From Limimaricola variabilis (GTDB taxonomy: Bacteria > Pseudomonadota > Alphaproteobacteria > Rhodobacterales > Rhodobacteraceae): DNA of 64,000 nt. This document shows positions 18,833 through 29,315 of this stretch, piece after piece. Numbering within the stretch: position 1 is the first letter of the stretch; every line of letters starts with the position of its first letter. Below the pieces are notes generated by a model. It worked only from the letters and a program-made list of their open reading frames with translations, searched no databases and was not told where the DNA came from. The stretch covers positions 124,001 through 188,000 of the forward strand of contig NZ_JACIBX010000005.1 in assembly GCF_014195545.1 (NCBI RefSeq), given 5' to 3'. The translations under genes were made by a program, and so were the position numbers.

Positions 18833-20788
18833 TCAGGCGTCGCGGCGCAGGTCCGGGGGCGTCGCCTCGTCCTTGAGCCGCGCCAGCACCTCGTCCAAGC
18901 TGAGCACCTCGGAGCGGTTCTCGCCGAGGCGGCGCAGGCTCACGGTGCGCTCCTCGACCTCGCGGCCGCCGATGGCGAGGATCACCGGCACCTTGCCGAC
19001 CGAGTGCTCGCGCACCTTGTAGTTAATCTTCTCGTTGCGGGTGTCGGCCTCGGCGCGGATGCCCGCCTTCTTCAGCGCGGCGACCACCTCGTGGACGTAG
19101 TCGTCGGCATCCGAGACGATCGAGGCCACCACGACCTGACGCGGCGCCAGCCAGAGCGGCAGGCGGCCGGCGTGGTTCTCGATGAGAATGCCCAGGAACC
19201 GCTCGAACGAGCCGAGGATCGCGCGGTGCAGCATCACGGGGCGGGCCTTGTCGCCCTTCTCGTTGACGAACTCCGCATCGAGCCGGTCGGGCAGGTTGAA
19301 GTCGGCCTGGAAGGTGCCGCACTGCCACTCGCGTCCGATCGCGTCCGTCAGTTTGAAGTCGAGCTTGGGCCCGTAGAACGCGCCTTCGCCCGGATCGATG
19401 GTGTAGTCGGCCCCGGCCTTCTGGATCGCCTTTTCCAGAGCGGTTTCGGCCTTGTCCCAGATCTCGTCCGATCCGACGCGGGTCTCGGGCCGGGTCGAGA
19501 GCTTGATGTCGAACTTCTCGAAGCCGAGGTCGTGGTAGACCGAGGCGAGCAGCGCGATGAAGTCCGCGCATTCCTGCTCGAGCTGGTCCTCGGTGCAGAA
19601 GATATGCGCGTCGTCCTGCACGAAGCCGCGCACCCGCATCAGACCATGCATGGAGCCCGAGGATTCGTAGCGATGGCAGGAGCCGAACTCCGCGAGCCGC
19701 AGCGGCAGGTCGCGGTATGATTTGAGGCCCTGGTTATACACCTGCACGTGGCAGGGGCAGTTCATCGGCTTGAGCGCGTTCGTGCGCTTTTCCTTGGCGC
19801 CTTCCTCGTCCACCTCGACGATGAACATGTTCTCGCGATAGGCCTCCCAGTGGCCCGAACGCTCCCACAGCACGCGGTCGACGACCTGCGGGGTGCGGAT
19901 CTCGCGGTAGCCGGCAGCGTTCTGGCGGCGGCGCATGTAGTCTTCGAGCGCGCGGTAGACGGTCCAGCCATTGGGGTGCCAGAACACCATGCCCGGCGCT
20001 TCCTCCTGCAGGTGATACAGGTCCATCTCGCGGCCAAGCTTGCGGTGGTCGCGCTTGGCGGCCTCCTCCAGCATGGTCAGATGCGCCTTGAGCTCGTCGC
20101 GGTTGCGGAAGCCCACGCCCGAGATCCGCTGCAGCTGCGGGCGGCTCACGTCGCCGAACCAGTAGGCGCCGGAGACGCCCATCAGCTTGAAGGCGTCGGC
20201 CGGGAGCTGGCCCAGATGCTGCAGATGCGGGCCGCGGCAGAGATCCTGCCAGTCGCCGTGCCAGTACATGCGGATCGGCGCGTCCTCGGGGATGCGGTCG
20301 AGAAGCTCGATCTTGAAGGTCTCGCCGCGCTCCTGGTAATAGGCGCGCGCCTGCGCCCGGTCCCACACCTCGTTGCGGATCGGCTCGGACTTGGCGATGA
20401 TTTCCTTCATCTTCTTCTCGATCGCGCCGAGATCCTCGGGGGTGAAGGGCTCCGAGCGGTCGAAGTCGTAGAACCAGCCGTTCTCGGTCACCGGGCCGAT
20501 GGTGACCTTCACGTCGGGCCAGATTTCCTGCACCGCGCGGGCCATCACATGGGCAAAGGCGTGGCGGATCAGCTCCAGCGACGGCTCGGCGTCCTTGGTC
20601 GAGTGGATCGCGATCTTGCTGTCATGCTGGATCGGCCAGCTGAGATCCCAGTGGTTGCCGTTCACGTCGGCGGAGATGGCCTTCTTGGCGAGGCTCGGCG
20701 AGATCGACTGCGCCACTTCGGCGGCGGTCACCCCGGCGGGATACTCGCGGCTGTTGCCATCGGGAAAGGTGAGGGAGATCTGGGCCAT
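18833..20788 (-). CDS. thrS: Threonine--tRNA ligase
   Basis: 651-residue class II synthetase. An N-terminal TGS domain (about residues 1-62), the editing domain with the HAFAHVMAR zinc-hydrolase-like motif and the catalytic core with [10 protein letters not shown] (zinc Cys) and the motif 2 region [13 protein letters not shown] are all in order; the C-terminal anticodon-binding domain follows. I chose ATG at 20788, preceded by GAGGAGG, which gives the standard length; the frame upstream to 20980 is not supported. Its terminator is probably inside the convergent ArsC-like gene. Confidence 0.96.
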   Translation of the reverse strand: MAQISLTFPDGNSREYPAGVTAAEVAQSISPSLAKKAISADVNGNHWDLSWPIQHDSKIAIHSTKDAEPSLELIRHAFAHVMARAVQEIWPDVKVTIGPVTENGWFYDFDRSEPFTPEDLGAIEKKMKEIIAKSEPIRNEVWDRAQARAYYQERGETFKIELLDRIPEDAPIRMYWHGDWQDLCRGPHLQHLGQLPADAFKLMGVSGAYWFGDVSRPQLQRISGVGFRNRDELKAHLTMLEEAAKRDHRKLGREMDLYHLQEEAPGMVFWHPNGWTVYRALEDYMRRRQNAAGYREIRTPQVVDRVLWERSGHWEAYRENMFIVEVDEEGAKEKRTNALKPMNCPCHVQVYNQGLKSYRDLPLRLAEFGSCHRYESSGSMHGLMRVRGFVQDDAHIFCTEDQLEQECADFIALLASVYHDLGFEKFDIKLSTRPETRVGSDEIWDKAETALEKAIQKAGADYTIDPGEGAFYGPKLDFKLTDAIGREWQCGTFQADFNLPDRLDAEFVNEKGDKARPVMLHRAILGSFERFLGILIENHAGRLPLWLAPRQVVVASIVSDADDYVHEVVAALKKAGIRAEADTRNEKINYKVREHSVGKVPVILAIGGREVEERTVSLRRLGENRSEVLSLDEVLARLKDEATPPDLRRDA

Positions 20789-20945
20789 GTCGGCCTCCTC
20801 GTCGGTTTGGCGCCCACGGAACGCCCGGTTGCGGGTTATGTGTGTCGGGGCTTGATGATCGGGTGGGGCCGGGCTGTCAAGCGCGGGGCTTGCCATCGCG
20901 GCCCAGCGCTTCGATGCTGCGCGCCGACCAAGAACGGAGAGGATC

Positions 20946-21683
20946 ATGCCCGATTTCACCAGCCCGCAGGGCCGCCGCATCGCCTATGATCTCACCCCAG
21001 GGACGGGGCCGGGCGTGGTATTCCTGGGGGGCTTTCGCTCCGATAGGGAGGGGACCAAGGCGCTGCATCTCGAGGACTGGGCAAAGCGGGAAGGCCGCGC
21101 CTTCCTGCGTTTCGACTATTCCGGCCATGGCAGCAGCGGCGGCCGCTTCGAGGAGGGCGCGATCGGCGACTGGGCGGAGGACGCGGCGGCGGCGCTGGAG
21201 CTGACCGACGGGCCGCAGATCCTCGTCGGCTCGTCGATGGGGGGCTGGATCTCGCTGCTGCTGGCGCGCGCCATGCCCGCCAAGGTGGCGGGTCTCGTGA
21301 CCATCGCCGCCGCCCCCGATTTCACCGAGGACGGGTTCTGGGTGGAGATGACGGAGGAGATGCGCGCTGCTCTCGCGGCCGAGGGCCATCTCGATTACCC
21401 GTCCGATTATGGCGAGCCGCTGCGGATCACCCGTCGTCTGATCGAGGAGGGGCGCAAGCAGCTGGTACTGCGCACGCCGCTGAAACTGCCCTTCCCGGTG
21501 CGCTTCCTGCAGGGCACGGCGGATGAGGACGTGTCGGTTTCCACTGCGCTGCGGCTTTTGGAACATGCGGAAGGGCCGGACATGCGGCTGACGCTGGTCG
21601 ACGGGGCCGATCACCGTTTCTCGACGCCCGATTGCCTCAAGCTGATCGAAACCAGCGTCGCGGAGGTGTCGGCCCGGCCCTAA
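20946..21683 (+). CDS. Alpha/beta hydrolase, ABHD10/palmitoyl thioesterase-like
   Basis: 245-residue cytoplasmic alpha/beta hydrolase without a signal peptide. The oxyanion-hole region is [10 protein letters not shown], the nucleophile elbow LVGSSMGG (Ser97), the acidic residue probably in GTADEDVS and the His in DGADHRFS. The FLGGFRSD plus DYSGHG combination resembles bacterial relatives of mitochondrial ABHD10. Substrate unknown. It is divergent from thrS over about 157 bp, with GGAGAGG before the ATG, and its stop overlaps that of the convergent small gene. Confidence 0.82.
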   Translation: MPDFTSPQGRRIAYDLTPGTGPGVVFLGGFRSDREGTKALHLEDWAKREGRAFLRFDYSGHGSSGGRFEEGAIGDWAEDAAAALELTDGPQILVGSSMGGWISLLLARAMPAKVAGLVTIAAAPDFTEDGFWVEMTEEMRAALAAEGHLDYPSDYGEPLRITRRLIEEGRKQLVLRTPLKLPFPVRFLQGTADEDVSVSTALRLLEHAEGPDMRLTLVDGADHRFSTPDCLKLIETSVAEVSARP

Positions 21684-21859
21684 CGCCGCACGTGGCGGGC
21701 GCGGCGGGCGATGGGGCGGGCGAGCTTGTCGAAGCCCAGCGCGCCCAACAGCACGCCGACCCAGCCCCAGAGCGCGGCCACGGTCAGCAAGCCCATGAAC
21801 AGCAGCACGCCCAGGGTGGCGAGAAAGGCAGAGGTGTAGTCCGGGGCGGGTGGGCGCAT
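21680..21859 (-). CDS. Small membrane protein, 59 residues
   Basis: 59-residue protein with a hydrophobic stretch of about 28 residues (about 12-40, one long or two short helices) and a very basic C-terminus ending RRARHVRR that would sit in the cytoplasm. ATG at 21859 is preceded by AGGAGG, a strong site that fixes this start within a longer spurious frame. It follows the HisC-like gene by 25 bp and may be co-transcribed with it. No family recognised. Confidence 0.6.
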   Translation of the reverse strand: MRPPAPDYTSAFLATLGVLLFMGLLTVAALWGWVGVLLGALGFDKLARPIARRARHVRR

Positions 21860-21884
21860 GGCGACCTCCTTTGCCCGGCGAGAC

Positions 21885-22997
21885 CTAGTTCGCGGCGCGT
21901 GCCGCTTCCAGCGCGGCCGGTAACGCCTGCGCGAGGGCGTCGAGATCGGCCTCGCTGCCGGCGCTGATGCGGATGCAGCGGTCAAGCGGTGCGACGCCAG
22001 GCATCCGTACGAAGACGTCGCGGGCCGCCAGCTCCTGCATGACCCGGCGCGCCAACGCGCCGTCGCCGCCGCAATCGATCGCCACGAAATTGGTCGAGGA
22101 GGGCAGCGGTACCAGACCGGCATCATGCGCGATGGCGGCGATCCGGGCCCGCGCGGCGGCGACCTGGGTCACCACATGCGTCAGGTGATCGCCATCGCCC
22201 AAGGCCGCGACCGCCGCAACCTGCGACAGGCGGCCCAAGCCGAAATGGTTGCGCACCCGGTCGAAGGCCGCGATCAGCGGCGCGGGGCCGATCGCGTACC
22301 CCACCCGCGCGCCCGCAAGGCCATAGGCCTTGGAAAAGGTGCGCAGCCGGATCACCCGAGAATCGGCGGGGGCGATCTCGGGCAACTCCTCCGCTGGCGC
22401 GAACTCGGCATAAGCCTCGTCGAGCACCAGCAACGCGTCGGCAGGCAGGGCCTCGATCATCTGGCGGATCGCCTCCGCGCCGTGCATCCCGCCCATCGGG
22501 TTGTCCGGGTTAGCGATGTAGACCAGCTTCGCGCCGGTCCAGTCGGCCCGATCGATCAGGCCGCGCGCGTCGACCCGGTCATCGGCATAGGGCACCCGTT
22601 CGATCCGACCGCCGAAGCCTTCGACGTGGAAGTCGAAGGTCGGGTAGCCGCCCTCGGAGGTCACGACCCAGTCGCCGGGGCCGACGGTCAACCGCACCAG
22701 CAGCCCGAGAAGGCCATCGATGCCCTCGCCGACGCGGACATGTTTCGGGTCGACGCCATGATGCGCGGCGATCGCCTGCCGCAGCTCATGCGCCTCGGGG
22801 TCGCCATACATCCAGACGTCCGGCGCCGCCTTGCGGATCGCTTCGAGCACGCGCGGGCTGGGGCCGAAGACGTTCTCGTTGGCGCCGAGACGGGCGCGGA
22901 AGGCACGGCCGCGGCGGCGTTCCTGCGTTTCCGGGCCGACGAAGGGAACGACGTCGGGAAGGGCTGCGGCGAGCGGGGTGAGGCGTGGATCGGTCAT
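21885..22997 (-). CDS. HisC-like pyridoxal phosphate-dependent aminotransferase
   Basis: 370-residue fold-type I aminotransferase related to histidinol-phosphate aminotransferase. Motifs: LGANENVFGPSP near the N-terminus, the DNPMGG segment where HisC has NPNNPTG, DEAYAEFA, and the PLP lysine in TFSKAYGLAGARVGY. The change from NPT to NPM in the substrate loop and absence of other his genes suggest a side-branch enzyme rather than HisC itself. An alternative ATG sits four codons upstream at 23009; neither has a strong ribosome site. Downstream, a small membrane protein gene follows closely. Confidence 0.82.
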   Translation of the reverse strand: MTDPRLTPLAAALPDVVPFVGPETQERRRGRAFRARLGANENVFGPSPRVLEAIRKAAPDVWMYGDPEAHELRQAIAAHHGVDPKHVRVGEGIDGLLGLLVRLTVGPGDWVVTSEGGYPTFDFHVEGFGGRIERVPYADDRVDARGLIDRADWTGAKLVYIANPDNPMGGMHGAEAIRQMIEALPADALLVLDEAYAEFAPAEELPEIAPADSRVIRLRTFSKAYGLAGARVGYAIGPAPLIAAFDRVRNHFGLGRLSQVAAVAALGDGDHLTHVVTQVAAARARIAAIAHDAGLVPLPSSTNFVAIDCGGDGALARRVMQELAARDVFVRMPGVAPLDRCIRISAGSEADLDALAQALPAALEAARAAN

Positions 22998-23106
22998 GTC
23001 GGGAAGCATGCCGCGCGGCGATAACCATCACAAGCATCAAACACTTGCATGGTGGGTTCGGCTCGCCTAGCGTGCAGTGACAACTTTAAGGCGATTTTTA
23101 TTTTTT

Positions 23107-23262
23107 ATGAGACGAATGCTTAAAGCCTTTCGCGCCGGGCTCGATGCCCCGGGGAGCGACGAACGCTCAGCCTTCGACTATGTCTGGCTGATCCTTTTGG
23201 GGACGGGCAGCTTCGTCGTCGTCGCCCTGCTGTTCCGTATCCTGTTCATGGACTCGTTCTGA
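23107..23262 (+). CDS. Small membrane protein, 51 residues
   Basis: 51-residue protein with a basic amphipathic start (RRMLKAFRAG), a short acidic loop and one transmembrane helix (about residues 25-46, LILLGTGSFVVVALLFRILF). Starts at 23107 or 23116 are possible; a GTG at 23077 would add ten residues. The upstream 40 bp are unusually T-rich. A strong hairpin follows the stop, which supports a real transcript. Function unknown; orientation is away from the HisC-like gene and convergent with valS. Confidence 0.5.
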   Translation: MRRMLKAFRAGLDAPGSDERSAFDYVWLILLGTGSFVVVALLFRILFMDSF

Positions 23263-23265
23263 CGG

Positions 23266-23299
23266 GCGGCGGCCCGGCTACCGGACCGCCGCTCCTTAT
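23266..23299 (+). terminator. Terminator hairpin between the small membrane protein gene and valS
   Basis: A 12-position stem with one C-A mismatch (23266-23277 against 23281-23292, loop CTA) begins four bases after the stop codon and is followed by TCCTTATT. It best serves rightward transcription but may also slow leftward transcripts leaving valS. Confidence 0.6.
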
Positions 23300-26200
23300 T
23301 CACGCGATTTCGGCCAACCGCTCCAGCGCGGCGGCGAGCTGCGCCGCCTCGGCCTCGCGCGCGGCGAGGTTGTCGCGGGTCTCCTCGACCACGTCCTCCG
23401 GGGCACTGGCGGCGAATTTCGGGTTGTTCAGACGGCCCTTCAGCCCGCCGATCTCCTTGGCCAGCTTGCCCGCCACCTTCTCGAGCCGTGCCTTCTCGGC
23501 CGCGACGTCGATGATGTCGGCCAGCGGCAGTGCCAGCGTCGCGCCGCTCAGGGGAACGCTGATCGCGCCCTTGGGGGCCTCGGTCGCCTCGGTCAGGCTG
23601 TCGATTCGCGCAAGCCGCGAGATCATCGCGGCGTTGCGGTCCCACGCCTTGCGAACGGCCTCGTCGGCGTTCACCAGCACCACCGGCACCTGCAGCCCGG
23701 CCGGCACGTTCATCTGCGCCCGGGCCGAGCGCACGCCCTCGACCATGGCGATGGCGATGCTCATTTCGGCCTCGGCCTCGGGGTCCGCGAGCTCGGCGGT
23801 GCCGTATTCGGGCCATTCGGCATGGACCAGCATGGTGTCGCGCTTGGCGGTGTTGCCCCACAGCTCTTCGGTGATGAAGGGCATGATCGGGTGCAGCAGG
23901 ATCATGCACTGGTCCAGCACCCAAGCCATCACCGCCTGCGTCTCGGCCTTGGCCGCGTTGTCATCGCCCTGCAGCAGCGGCTTGGAGAACTCGACATACC
24001 AGTCGCAGACCTTGCCCCAGACGAAGGCATAGAGCCCGTTCGCGGCGTCGTTGAAGCGATAGGCCGCGAGCGCCGCGTCGGTCTCTTCGCGGATCTTCGC
24101 GGTTTCGGCGACGATCCAGCGGTTGACGGTTGCGGTCGCCTTGGGCGGTACCGCCGGCGCGGCGTGGCGCTCGGGCGCCAGCGCGCCGTTCATCTCCGCG
24201 AAGCGGCAGGCGTTCCACAGCTTGGTGGTGAAGTTGCGGTAGCCCTGGATGCGCTGCGTCGAGAGCTTCAGGTCGCGGCCCATCGCCGCCATCGCGGTGA
24301 GGGTGAAGCGCACCGCGTCGGCGCCGAACTCGTCGATCAGGTCGAGCGGGTCCATGACGTTGCCCAGCGACTTCGACATCTTCTTGCCCTTCTCGTCGCG
24401 GACGAGGGCGTGGACATAGACGGTGTCGAAGGGCTTCTGGCCGACCACGGCGTATTGCATCATCATCATCCGGGCGACCCAGAAGAAGATGATGTCGAAG
24501 CCGGTCACCAGCGTGTTGGTCGGGAAGTACTTCTCCAACTCCGGCGTTTGCTCGGGCCAGCCCAGCGTGCCGATCGGCCAGAGGCCGGAGGAGAACCAGG
24601 TGTCGAGGACGTCGGGATCGCGCCAGACCGGGATCGCGGTCGGGGCTTGGGGGCTGCGGATCGCGCCCTCGTCGGTGGTGTTGCCCACCGCCGCCTCGAA
24701 CAGCGCCATCGCCTCTTGGCGATCCTCGACGAAGCGGATCTCGTCATGGCCGTAATAGGCGGCCATCTTGGCGAGCGCCTCCTCGCGGGTGGCGGCGCAG
24801 AACGGCGTCCACTCGGCCTCGAGATCGACATGGCCGTCGGTCAGGGTCGGCCCGTACCAGACCGGGATCTGGTGGCCCCACCAAAGCTGGCGCGAGATGC
24901 ACCAGGGTTCGATGTTCTCAAGCCAGTGGAAATAGACCTTGGCGTCGCGCTCGGGCAGGATCTTCGTCTCGCCCGACCGCACCGCGTCGAGCGCCGGGCC
25001 GACGATCTTCGAGGTATCGACGAACCACTGGTCGGTCAGCATCGGCTCGATCACCACCTTGGAGCGGTCGCCGAAGGGCTGCATGATCGGCTTGTGCTCG
25101 ACCAGCGGCACCAGCCGGGTCTCGGGCGGGGTGCCGCCTTCCTCCGCGGCTTCGCGCTTGGCGGCCTTGGGCCCGAGGCGCGGGTCCCATTCGGGCACCA
25201 TCACGGCGAGGCCCTGCTCGGTGATGTCGGCGATCACCCGCTCGCGCGCCTCCAAGCGGTCGAGGCCGCGATACTCGTCCGGCACGAGGTTGAGGGCGTC
25301 GACCTCCATCACGGAAATCTCGGCGCCGCGGGCCACTTCCTGCGCCCGGGCGGCGGCCTCGGCATAGGGGGCGCCGTCGGAGCGCATCGCGCCCTTGGTG
25401 TCCATCAGGCGGTACATCGGGATGCCGCCGCGCTTTGCGACCTCGTAGTCGTTGAAGTCGTGTGCACCGGTGATCTTCACCGCGCCCGAGCCGAAATCCA
25501 TCTCCGGATATTCGTCGGTGATGATCGGGATCAGGCGGCGATGTTCCTTGGGCCCGACCGGGATCTCGCAGAGCTTGCCGACGATCGGGGCGTAGCGCGC
25601 GTCATCGGGGTGAACGGCCACCGCGCCGTCGCCGAGCATCGTCTCGGGACGCGTGGTGGCGATGGCGATGTAGTCGCGCTCCTCCTCGAAGACGACGTTG
25701 CCGTCCTCGTCGCGCTCCACATAGGTGTAGGTTTCGCCGCCGGCCAACGGGTACTTGAAGTGCCACATGTTGCCGGGCTGCTCGATGTTCTCGACCTCAA
25801 GATCCGAGATCGCCGTCTCGAAATGCGGGTCCCAGTTCACCAGCCGCTTGCCGCGATAGATCAGCCCCTTGTCGTACATGTCGACGAAGACCTTGATCAC
25901 CGCGTCGTGGAAGTTGCCCTGCTCGCCCTCGGGCGCGCCGGGCGCGCCGGACATGGTGAAGGCGTTGCGCTCCCAGTCGCAGGAGGCGCCGAGACGCTTG
26001 AGCTGGTCGATGATGGTGCCGCCGGACTGCGCCTTCCACTCCCAGACCTTTTCGAGGAACTTCTCGCGGCCCATCTCGCGGCGGCTCTCATTGCCCGCCT
26101 TGGCCATCTCGCGCTCCACGACCATCTGCGTGGCGATGCCCGCATGGTCCTGCCCGGGCTGCCAGAGCGTGTCGAAGCCGCGCATCCGGTGCCAGCGCGC

Positions 26201-26395
26201 GAGGATGTCCTGCAGCGTGTTGTTGAAGGCATGGCCCATGTGCAGAGAGCCGGTGACGTTCGGCGGCGGGATCATCATCGAGAAGGTCTCGCTGCGGCGC
26301 GCGCCGGCGCCGGCGCGGAACGCGCCCGCCTTTTCCCACGCCGCGTAGAGCCGGGCCTCGGCCTCGGCCGCGTCGAATGTCTTTTCCATCGCCAT
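23300..26395 (-). CDS. valS: Valine--tRNA ligase
   Basis: 1031-residue class I synthetase. The HIGH-type motif is [12 protein letters not shown], the editing (CP1) domain includes [11 protein letters not shown], the KMSKS motif is [10 protein letters not shown], and the C-terminal coiled coil (about residues 955-1030, rich in Glu/Lys/Arg) is the tRNA-binding arm specific to ValS. The ATG at 26395 lies 8 bases from GAGGAG; a second ATG is two codons in. The length is somewhat above the usual 880-950 owing to an insertion around residues 330-460. Confidence 0.96.
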   Translation of the reverse strand: MAMEKTFDAAEAEARLYAAWEKAGAFRAGAGARRSETFSMMIPPPNVTGSLHMGHAFNNTLQDILARWHRMRGFDTLWQPGQDHAGIATQMVVEREMAKAGNESRREMGREKFLEKVWEWKAQSGGTIIDQLKRLGASCDWERNAFTMSGAPGAPEGEQGNFHDAVIKVFVDMYDKGLIYRGKRLVNWDPHFETAISDLEVENIEQPGNMWHFKYPLAGGETYTYVERDEDGNVVFEEERDYIAIATTRPETMLGDGAVAVHPDDARYAPIVGKLCEIPVGPKEHRRLIPIITDEYPEMDFGSGAVKITGAHDFNDYEVAKRGGIPMYRLMDTKGAMRSDGAPYAEAAARAQEVARGAEISVMEVDALNLVPDEYRGLDRLEARERVIADITEQGLAVMVPEWDPRLGPKAAKREAAEEGGTPPETRLVPLVEHKPIMQPFGDRSKVVIEPMLTDQWFVDTSKIVGPALDAVRSGETKILPERDAKVYFHWLENIEPWCISRQLWWGHQIPVWYGPTLTDGHVDLEAEWTPFCAATREEALAKMAAYYGHDEIRFVEDRQEAMALFEAAVGNTTDEGAIRSPQAPTAIPVWRDPDVLDTWFSSGLWPIGTLGWPEQTPELEKYFPTNTLVTGFDIIFFWVARMMMMQYAVVGQKPFDTVYVHALVRDEKGKKMSKSLGNVMDPLDLIDEFGADAVRFTLTAMAAMGRDLKLSTQRIQGYRNFTTKLWNACRFAEMNGALAPERHAAPAVPPKATATVNRWIVAETAKIREETDAALAAYRFNDAANGLYAFVWGKVCDWYVEFSKPLLQGDDNAAKAETQAVMAWVLDQCMILLHPIMPFITEELWGNTAKRDTMLVHAEWPEYGTAELADPEAEAEMSIAIAMVEGVRSARAQMNVPAGLQVPVVLVNADEAVRKAWDRNAAMISRLARIDSLTEATEAPKGAISVPLSGATLALPLADIIDVAAEKARLEKVAGKLAKEIGGLKGRLNNPKFAASAPEDVVEETRDNLAAREAEAAQLAAALERLAEIA

Positions 26396-26458
26396 GTCCC
26401 GGGCTCCTCGTGCAGATCGGCCTTGTCTGTAGCGCGCGGGGGAGGGGAGGAAAAGGGA

Positions 26459-26887
26459 TCAGCCCCGGTCGATCCGGGTGGAAAGATGGATCAGCGCCTC
26501 GGTCGCCTTCACCCCGTCCAGGGCGCCGATCCGGTCGAGCGCCGCGTCGAGCGCCTCCGTCGTCGCCGCGCGCAGCCGACAGGCGAGGTCGAAGCGCCCG
26601 GAGGTGGTGTGCACGGTCTCGACCTCGGGCAGGCGCTTGAGCCCGGCCAGCACGGCGGCCTGCCGCACCGGCACCATCTGCACAAGCACCGTGGCGCAGA
26701 TCCCGCCGCGCGCCCGCTCCGCCAGCCGGACGGTGTAGCCGGCGATCAGGCCCGCGCGTTCGAGCCGGTCGAGCCGGGCCTGCACCGTGGAACGCGCGAG
26801 GCCGAGCTGCTGCGCCAGCTGTGCCACTGGCGCGCGGGCGTTTTCGGTCAACAGGGCGAGCAGGCGGGCATCGGTGGCATCGGTCAT
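26459..26887 (-). CDS. Lrp/AsnC family transcriptional regulator
   Basis: 142-residue feast/famine regulator. An N-terminal winged HTH (PVAQLAQQLGLARSTVQARLDRLE, residues about 21-44) is followed by the AsnC-type ligand-binding RAM domain with the GRFDLACRLRA segment. The ATG at 26887 begins the conserved region; a longer frame upstream is unsupported. It is divergent from an ornithine-decarboxylase-like gene across 106 bp, a layout typical of an Lrp-type regulator controlling its neighbour in response to an amino acid. That link is inference. Confidence 0.87.
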   Translation of the reverse strand: MTDATDARLLALLTENARAPVAQLAQQLGLARSTVQARLDRLERAGLIAGYTVRLAERARGGICATVLVQMVPVRQAAVLAGLKRLPEVETVHTTSGRFDLACRLRAATTEALDAALDRIGALDGVKATEALIHLSTRIDRG

Positions 26888-26993
26888 ATCGGCGATCCTG
26901 TCGGCGATTCGCCGATCCGTCGAGGCATTTCGCGCGGAATGCCGCTTCGATCCGGCGGCGCATGGCCGCAACATCGCAGCAGGAGGGCCCCGA

Positions 26994-28151
26994 ATGCTGC
27001 AAACCCCGATAGTGGCCGATACCGCCGACACGCCTGCGACCTGGCTCGCCCGTCATGCCGGCGAGGCGCCGGTATTGTTCCATTGCCCGGCGGCGCTCGA
27101 CGCGCGGCATGCGCGGTTCCGGGCGGGATTCGCGGGCGAGGTCACCTATGCGGTGAAGGCCAATCCCGACCCCGGCGTGATCGCACGACTCGTAGCGGGT
27201 GGGATGCGCGGCTTCGACGTCGCCTCGCCGGCCGAGATGGCGCTGGTGCGCGGCGTCTGCCCCGAGGCACGGCTGCATTACCACAACCCGGTGCGCTCGC
27301 GCGCGGAGATCCGCGCCGGGATCGAGGCCGGGGTGGTGTCCTGGTCGGTGGACGAGATGGGCGAACTCGACAAGCTGGCCGCCGAGGGGGTGGGGCGCGG
27401 CGCCGAGATCGCGGTGCGGATCAAGCTTCCGGTGCAGGGCGCCGCCTATGATTTCGGGGCCAAGTTCGGCGCCTCGCCCGAACTAGCGCTGGCGCTGCTG
27501 CGGCGCGCGGCCGAGCAGGGCTATCTGGTGTCGATGACCTTCCATGTCGGCACGCAATGCGCCGACCCGCGCGCTTGGACGCGCTACATCACCGCCTGCG
27601 CCGAACTGGCGCGCGAGGCGGGCGTGACGCTCGCCCGGCTCAATGTCGGTGGCGGGTTCCCCTCGGGCCGCGATGGCATCGACCCCCCGCTGGAGCCGAT
27701 CTTCGCGGCCATCGTCGAGGCCTGCGCCGCCTTCGACACGCCGCCGCCGCTGGTCTGCGAGCCGGGGCGCGGTCTGATCGCGGACGCGATGGCCTATGCG
27801 GTCCCGATCAAGGCCCGGCGCGGCGACGCGCTCTACCTCGCCGATGGAATTTATGGCGGATTGTCTGAATGCCCCTCGATCGGTGTGTCCCGCGTCGAAC
27901 TGCTGCCGGGCGATGGCAGGGCGCCGGCGCCAACGCTCCCCTTCGCGCTGTGGGGGCCCACCTGCGACAGCCTCGATCGGCTGCCCGGAGAGACCGCGCT
28001 GCCGGGCTGCGCCAGCGAGGGCGACTGGCTGCTCTTCCGCTCGATGGGCGCCTATCTCGTCGGGGTAACGACCTGTTTTAACGGATATGGCACATATGAA
28101 CGGGCTGAGTTGGCTCGGCTCTGGACAGACCCGTCCCGGCCTCTAGGGTAA
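26994..28151 (+). CDS. Fold-type III PLP decarboxylase, ornithine decarboxylase-like
   Basis: 385-residue alanine-racemase-fold decarboxylase. The PLP lysine is in TYAVKANPDP; the glycine-rich phosphate loop is NVGGGFPSG; CEPGRGL binds PLP; and WGPTCDSLDRL carries the catalytic Cys of ornithine/diaminopimelate decarboxylases, in the GPTCDSLD form usual for ornithine decarboxylases. It would make putrescine or a related diamine in the cytoplasm. ATG at 26994 follows GGAGGG. The divergent Lrp-type gene suggests amino-acid-responsive control. Lysine or mixed specificity cannot be excluded. Confidence 0.85.
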   Translation: MLQTPIVADTADTPATWLARHAGEAPVLFHCPAALDARHARFRAGFAGEVTYAVKANPDPGVIARLVAGGMRGFDVASPAEMALVRGVCPEARLHYHNPVRSRAEIRAGIEAGVVSWSVDEMGELDKLAAEGVGRGAEIAVRIKLPVQGAAYDFGAKFGASPELALALLRRAAEQGYLVSMTFHVGTQCADPRAWTRYITACAELAREAGVTLARLNVGGGFPSGRDGIDPPLEPIFAAIVEACAAFDTPPPLVCEPGRGLIADAMAYAVPIKARRGDALYLADGIYGGLSECPSIGVSRVELLPGDGRAPAPTLPFALWGPTCDSLDRLPGETALPGCASEGDWLLFRSMGAYLVGVTTCFNGYGTYERAELARLWTDPSRPLG

Positions 28152-28217
28152 AGGTTAACTGCGGAAGGAGCGGGATGCGGCGGGCGGTCACAGCGCAGGC
28201 AGGAAACAGGGGCCCCG

Positions 28218-29315
28218 ATGAGCGTCCGTGACTGGCTGCTGGGTCTCGTCGGGCGGCGACCGCGTCAGGCGGAAGGCCAGCCCCGGGCCCGTGGTCCGGC
28301 CACCCATGTCATCATCCTCGACGGCACGATGTCGACCCTGAAGCGCGGCTTCGAGACCAATGCCGGGCTGACCTACAAGCTGCTGCGCGAAAGCGGTCGG
28401 CACGCCAACCTGACCGTGCATTACGAAGCCGGGATCCAGTGGACCTCGTGGCGCGAGACGCTCGACGTGCTCATGGGGCGCGGCATCAACCGGCTCATTC
28501 AGCGCGCCTATGGGGTGCTCGCCTCGCGGTTTCGGCCCGGCGACACGATCATCCTCGTCGGCTATTCGCGCGGCGCCTACGCGGTGCGTTCGCTGGCGGG
28601 GGTGATCAGCCGGGTCGGCCTGCTGCGCGCCGACGAGGCGACCGAGCGCAACGTGCGCGACGCCTATCGCCACTACCGTCATCGCGGGGCCGGACCGAGC
28701 CCGGCGGCGCAGGCTTTTTCGCGGCTGCATTGCCACGACCATGTGGAGATCGAGGCGGTCGCCGTCTGGGACACGGTGGCCTCGCTCGGCTTGCGGCTGC
28801 CGGTCGCCCGGCGCTGGTCGGCGCCGAACCACATGTTCCACGATCACCGGCTCGGCGCGCATGTGCGGCACGGCTATCATGCTCTGGCACTGGATGAGAC
28901 CCGCAACGCCTATGCGCCGGTGTTGTGGGTGACGCCCGAGGGGTTTCAGGGACGGGTGGAGCAGGTCTGGTTCCGGGGCACCCATGGCGACATAGGCGGT
29001 CAGCTCGGCGGCGCGCTGGAAAGCCGCCCACTGGCCAATATTCCTCTGGTCTGGATGCTGGAGCAGCTGGAAGGGCGCGGGCTCGCGCTGCCCGATGGCT
29101 GGCGCGCCAAGTTCGACTGCGACCCCGAGGCCCCTTCGGTCAGCACATGGCGCGGCTGGAACAAGCTGTTCCTGTCACGCAGCCGCCGCATCGTCGGCCG
29201 CGACCCGTCGGAGCGGCTGCACGAGACCGTGGCGGGGGGGCATCCGGCGCGGGCGCGGCTGCCCGCCCCGGGCGAGACGCCGCCCCGGATCGGTCATCTC
29301 GGCGCGGCGGAGTGA
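28218..29315 (+). CDS. DUF2235 domain protein, phospholipase-like alpha/beta hydrolase
   Basis: 365-residue protein of the DUF2235 family, which includes type VI secretion phospholipase effectors of the Tle1 group. The nucleophile elbow is ILVGYSRGAYAVRSLAG (Ser117), preceded by a VIILDGT segment typical of the family, and FRGTHGDIGG later supplies a likely catalytic Asp/His region. No signal peptide is seen. No vgrG, PAAR or immunity gene lies nearby, so an effector role is doubtful. Its stop is immediately adjacent to that of the convergent lysophospholipase-like gene. Confidence 0.83.
   Translation: MSVRDWLLGLVGRRPRQAEGQPRARGPATHVIILDGTMSTLKRGFETNAGLTYKLLRESGRHANLTVHYEAGIQWTSWRETLDVLMGRGINRLIQRAYGVLASRFRPGDTIILVGYSRGAYAVRSLAGVISRVGLLRADEATERNVRDAYRHYRHRGAGPSPAAQAFSRLHCHDHVEIEAVAVWDTVASLGLRLPVARRWSAPNHMFHDHRLGAHVRHGYHALALDETRNAYAPVLWVTPEGFQGRVEQVWFRGTHGDIGGQLGGALESRPLANIPLVWMLEQLEGRGLALPDGWRAKFDCDPEAPSVSTWRGWNKLFLSRSRRIVGRDPSERLHETVAGGHPARARLPAPGETPPRIGHLGAAE

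Noticed and set aside
23822-27451. A 1209-codon plus-strand open frame across valS and the Lrp gene.
   Set aside because: It is antisense to valS and runs through two unrelated genes. The composition is typical of a shadow frame and no family features are visible.
28218-29315. Calling the DUF2235 protein a type VI secretion effector.
   Set aside because: No VgrG, PAAR, Hcp or immunity gene is adjacent. The neighbours are metabolic lipid genes.
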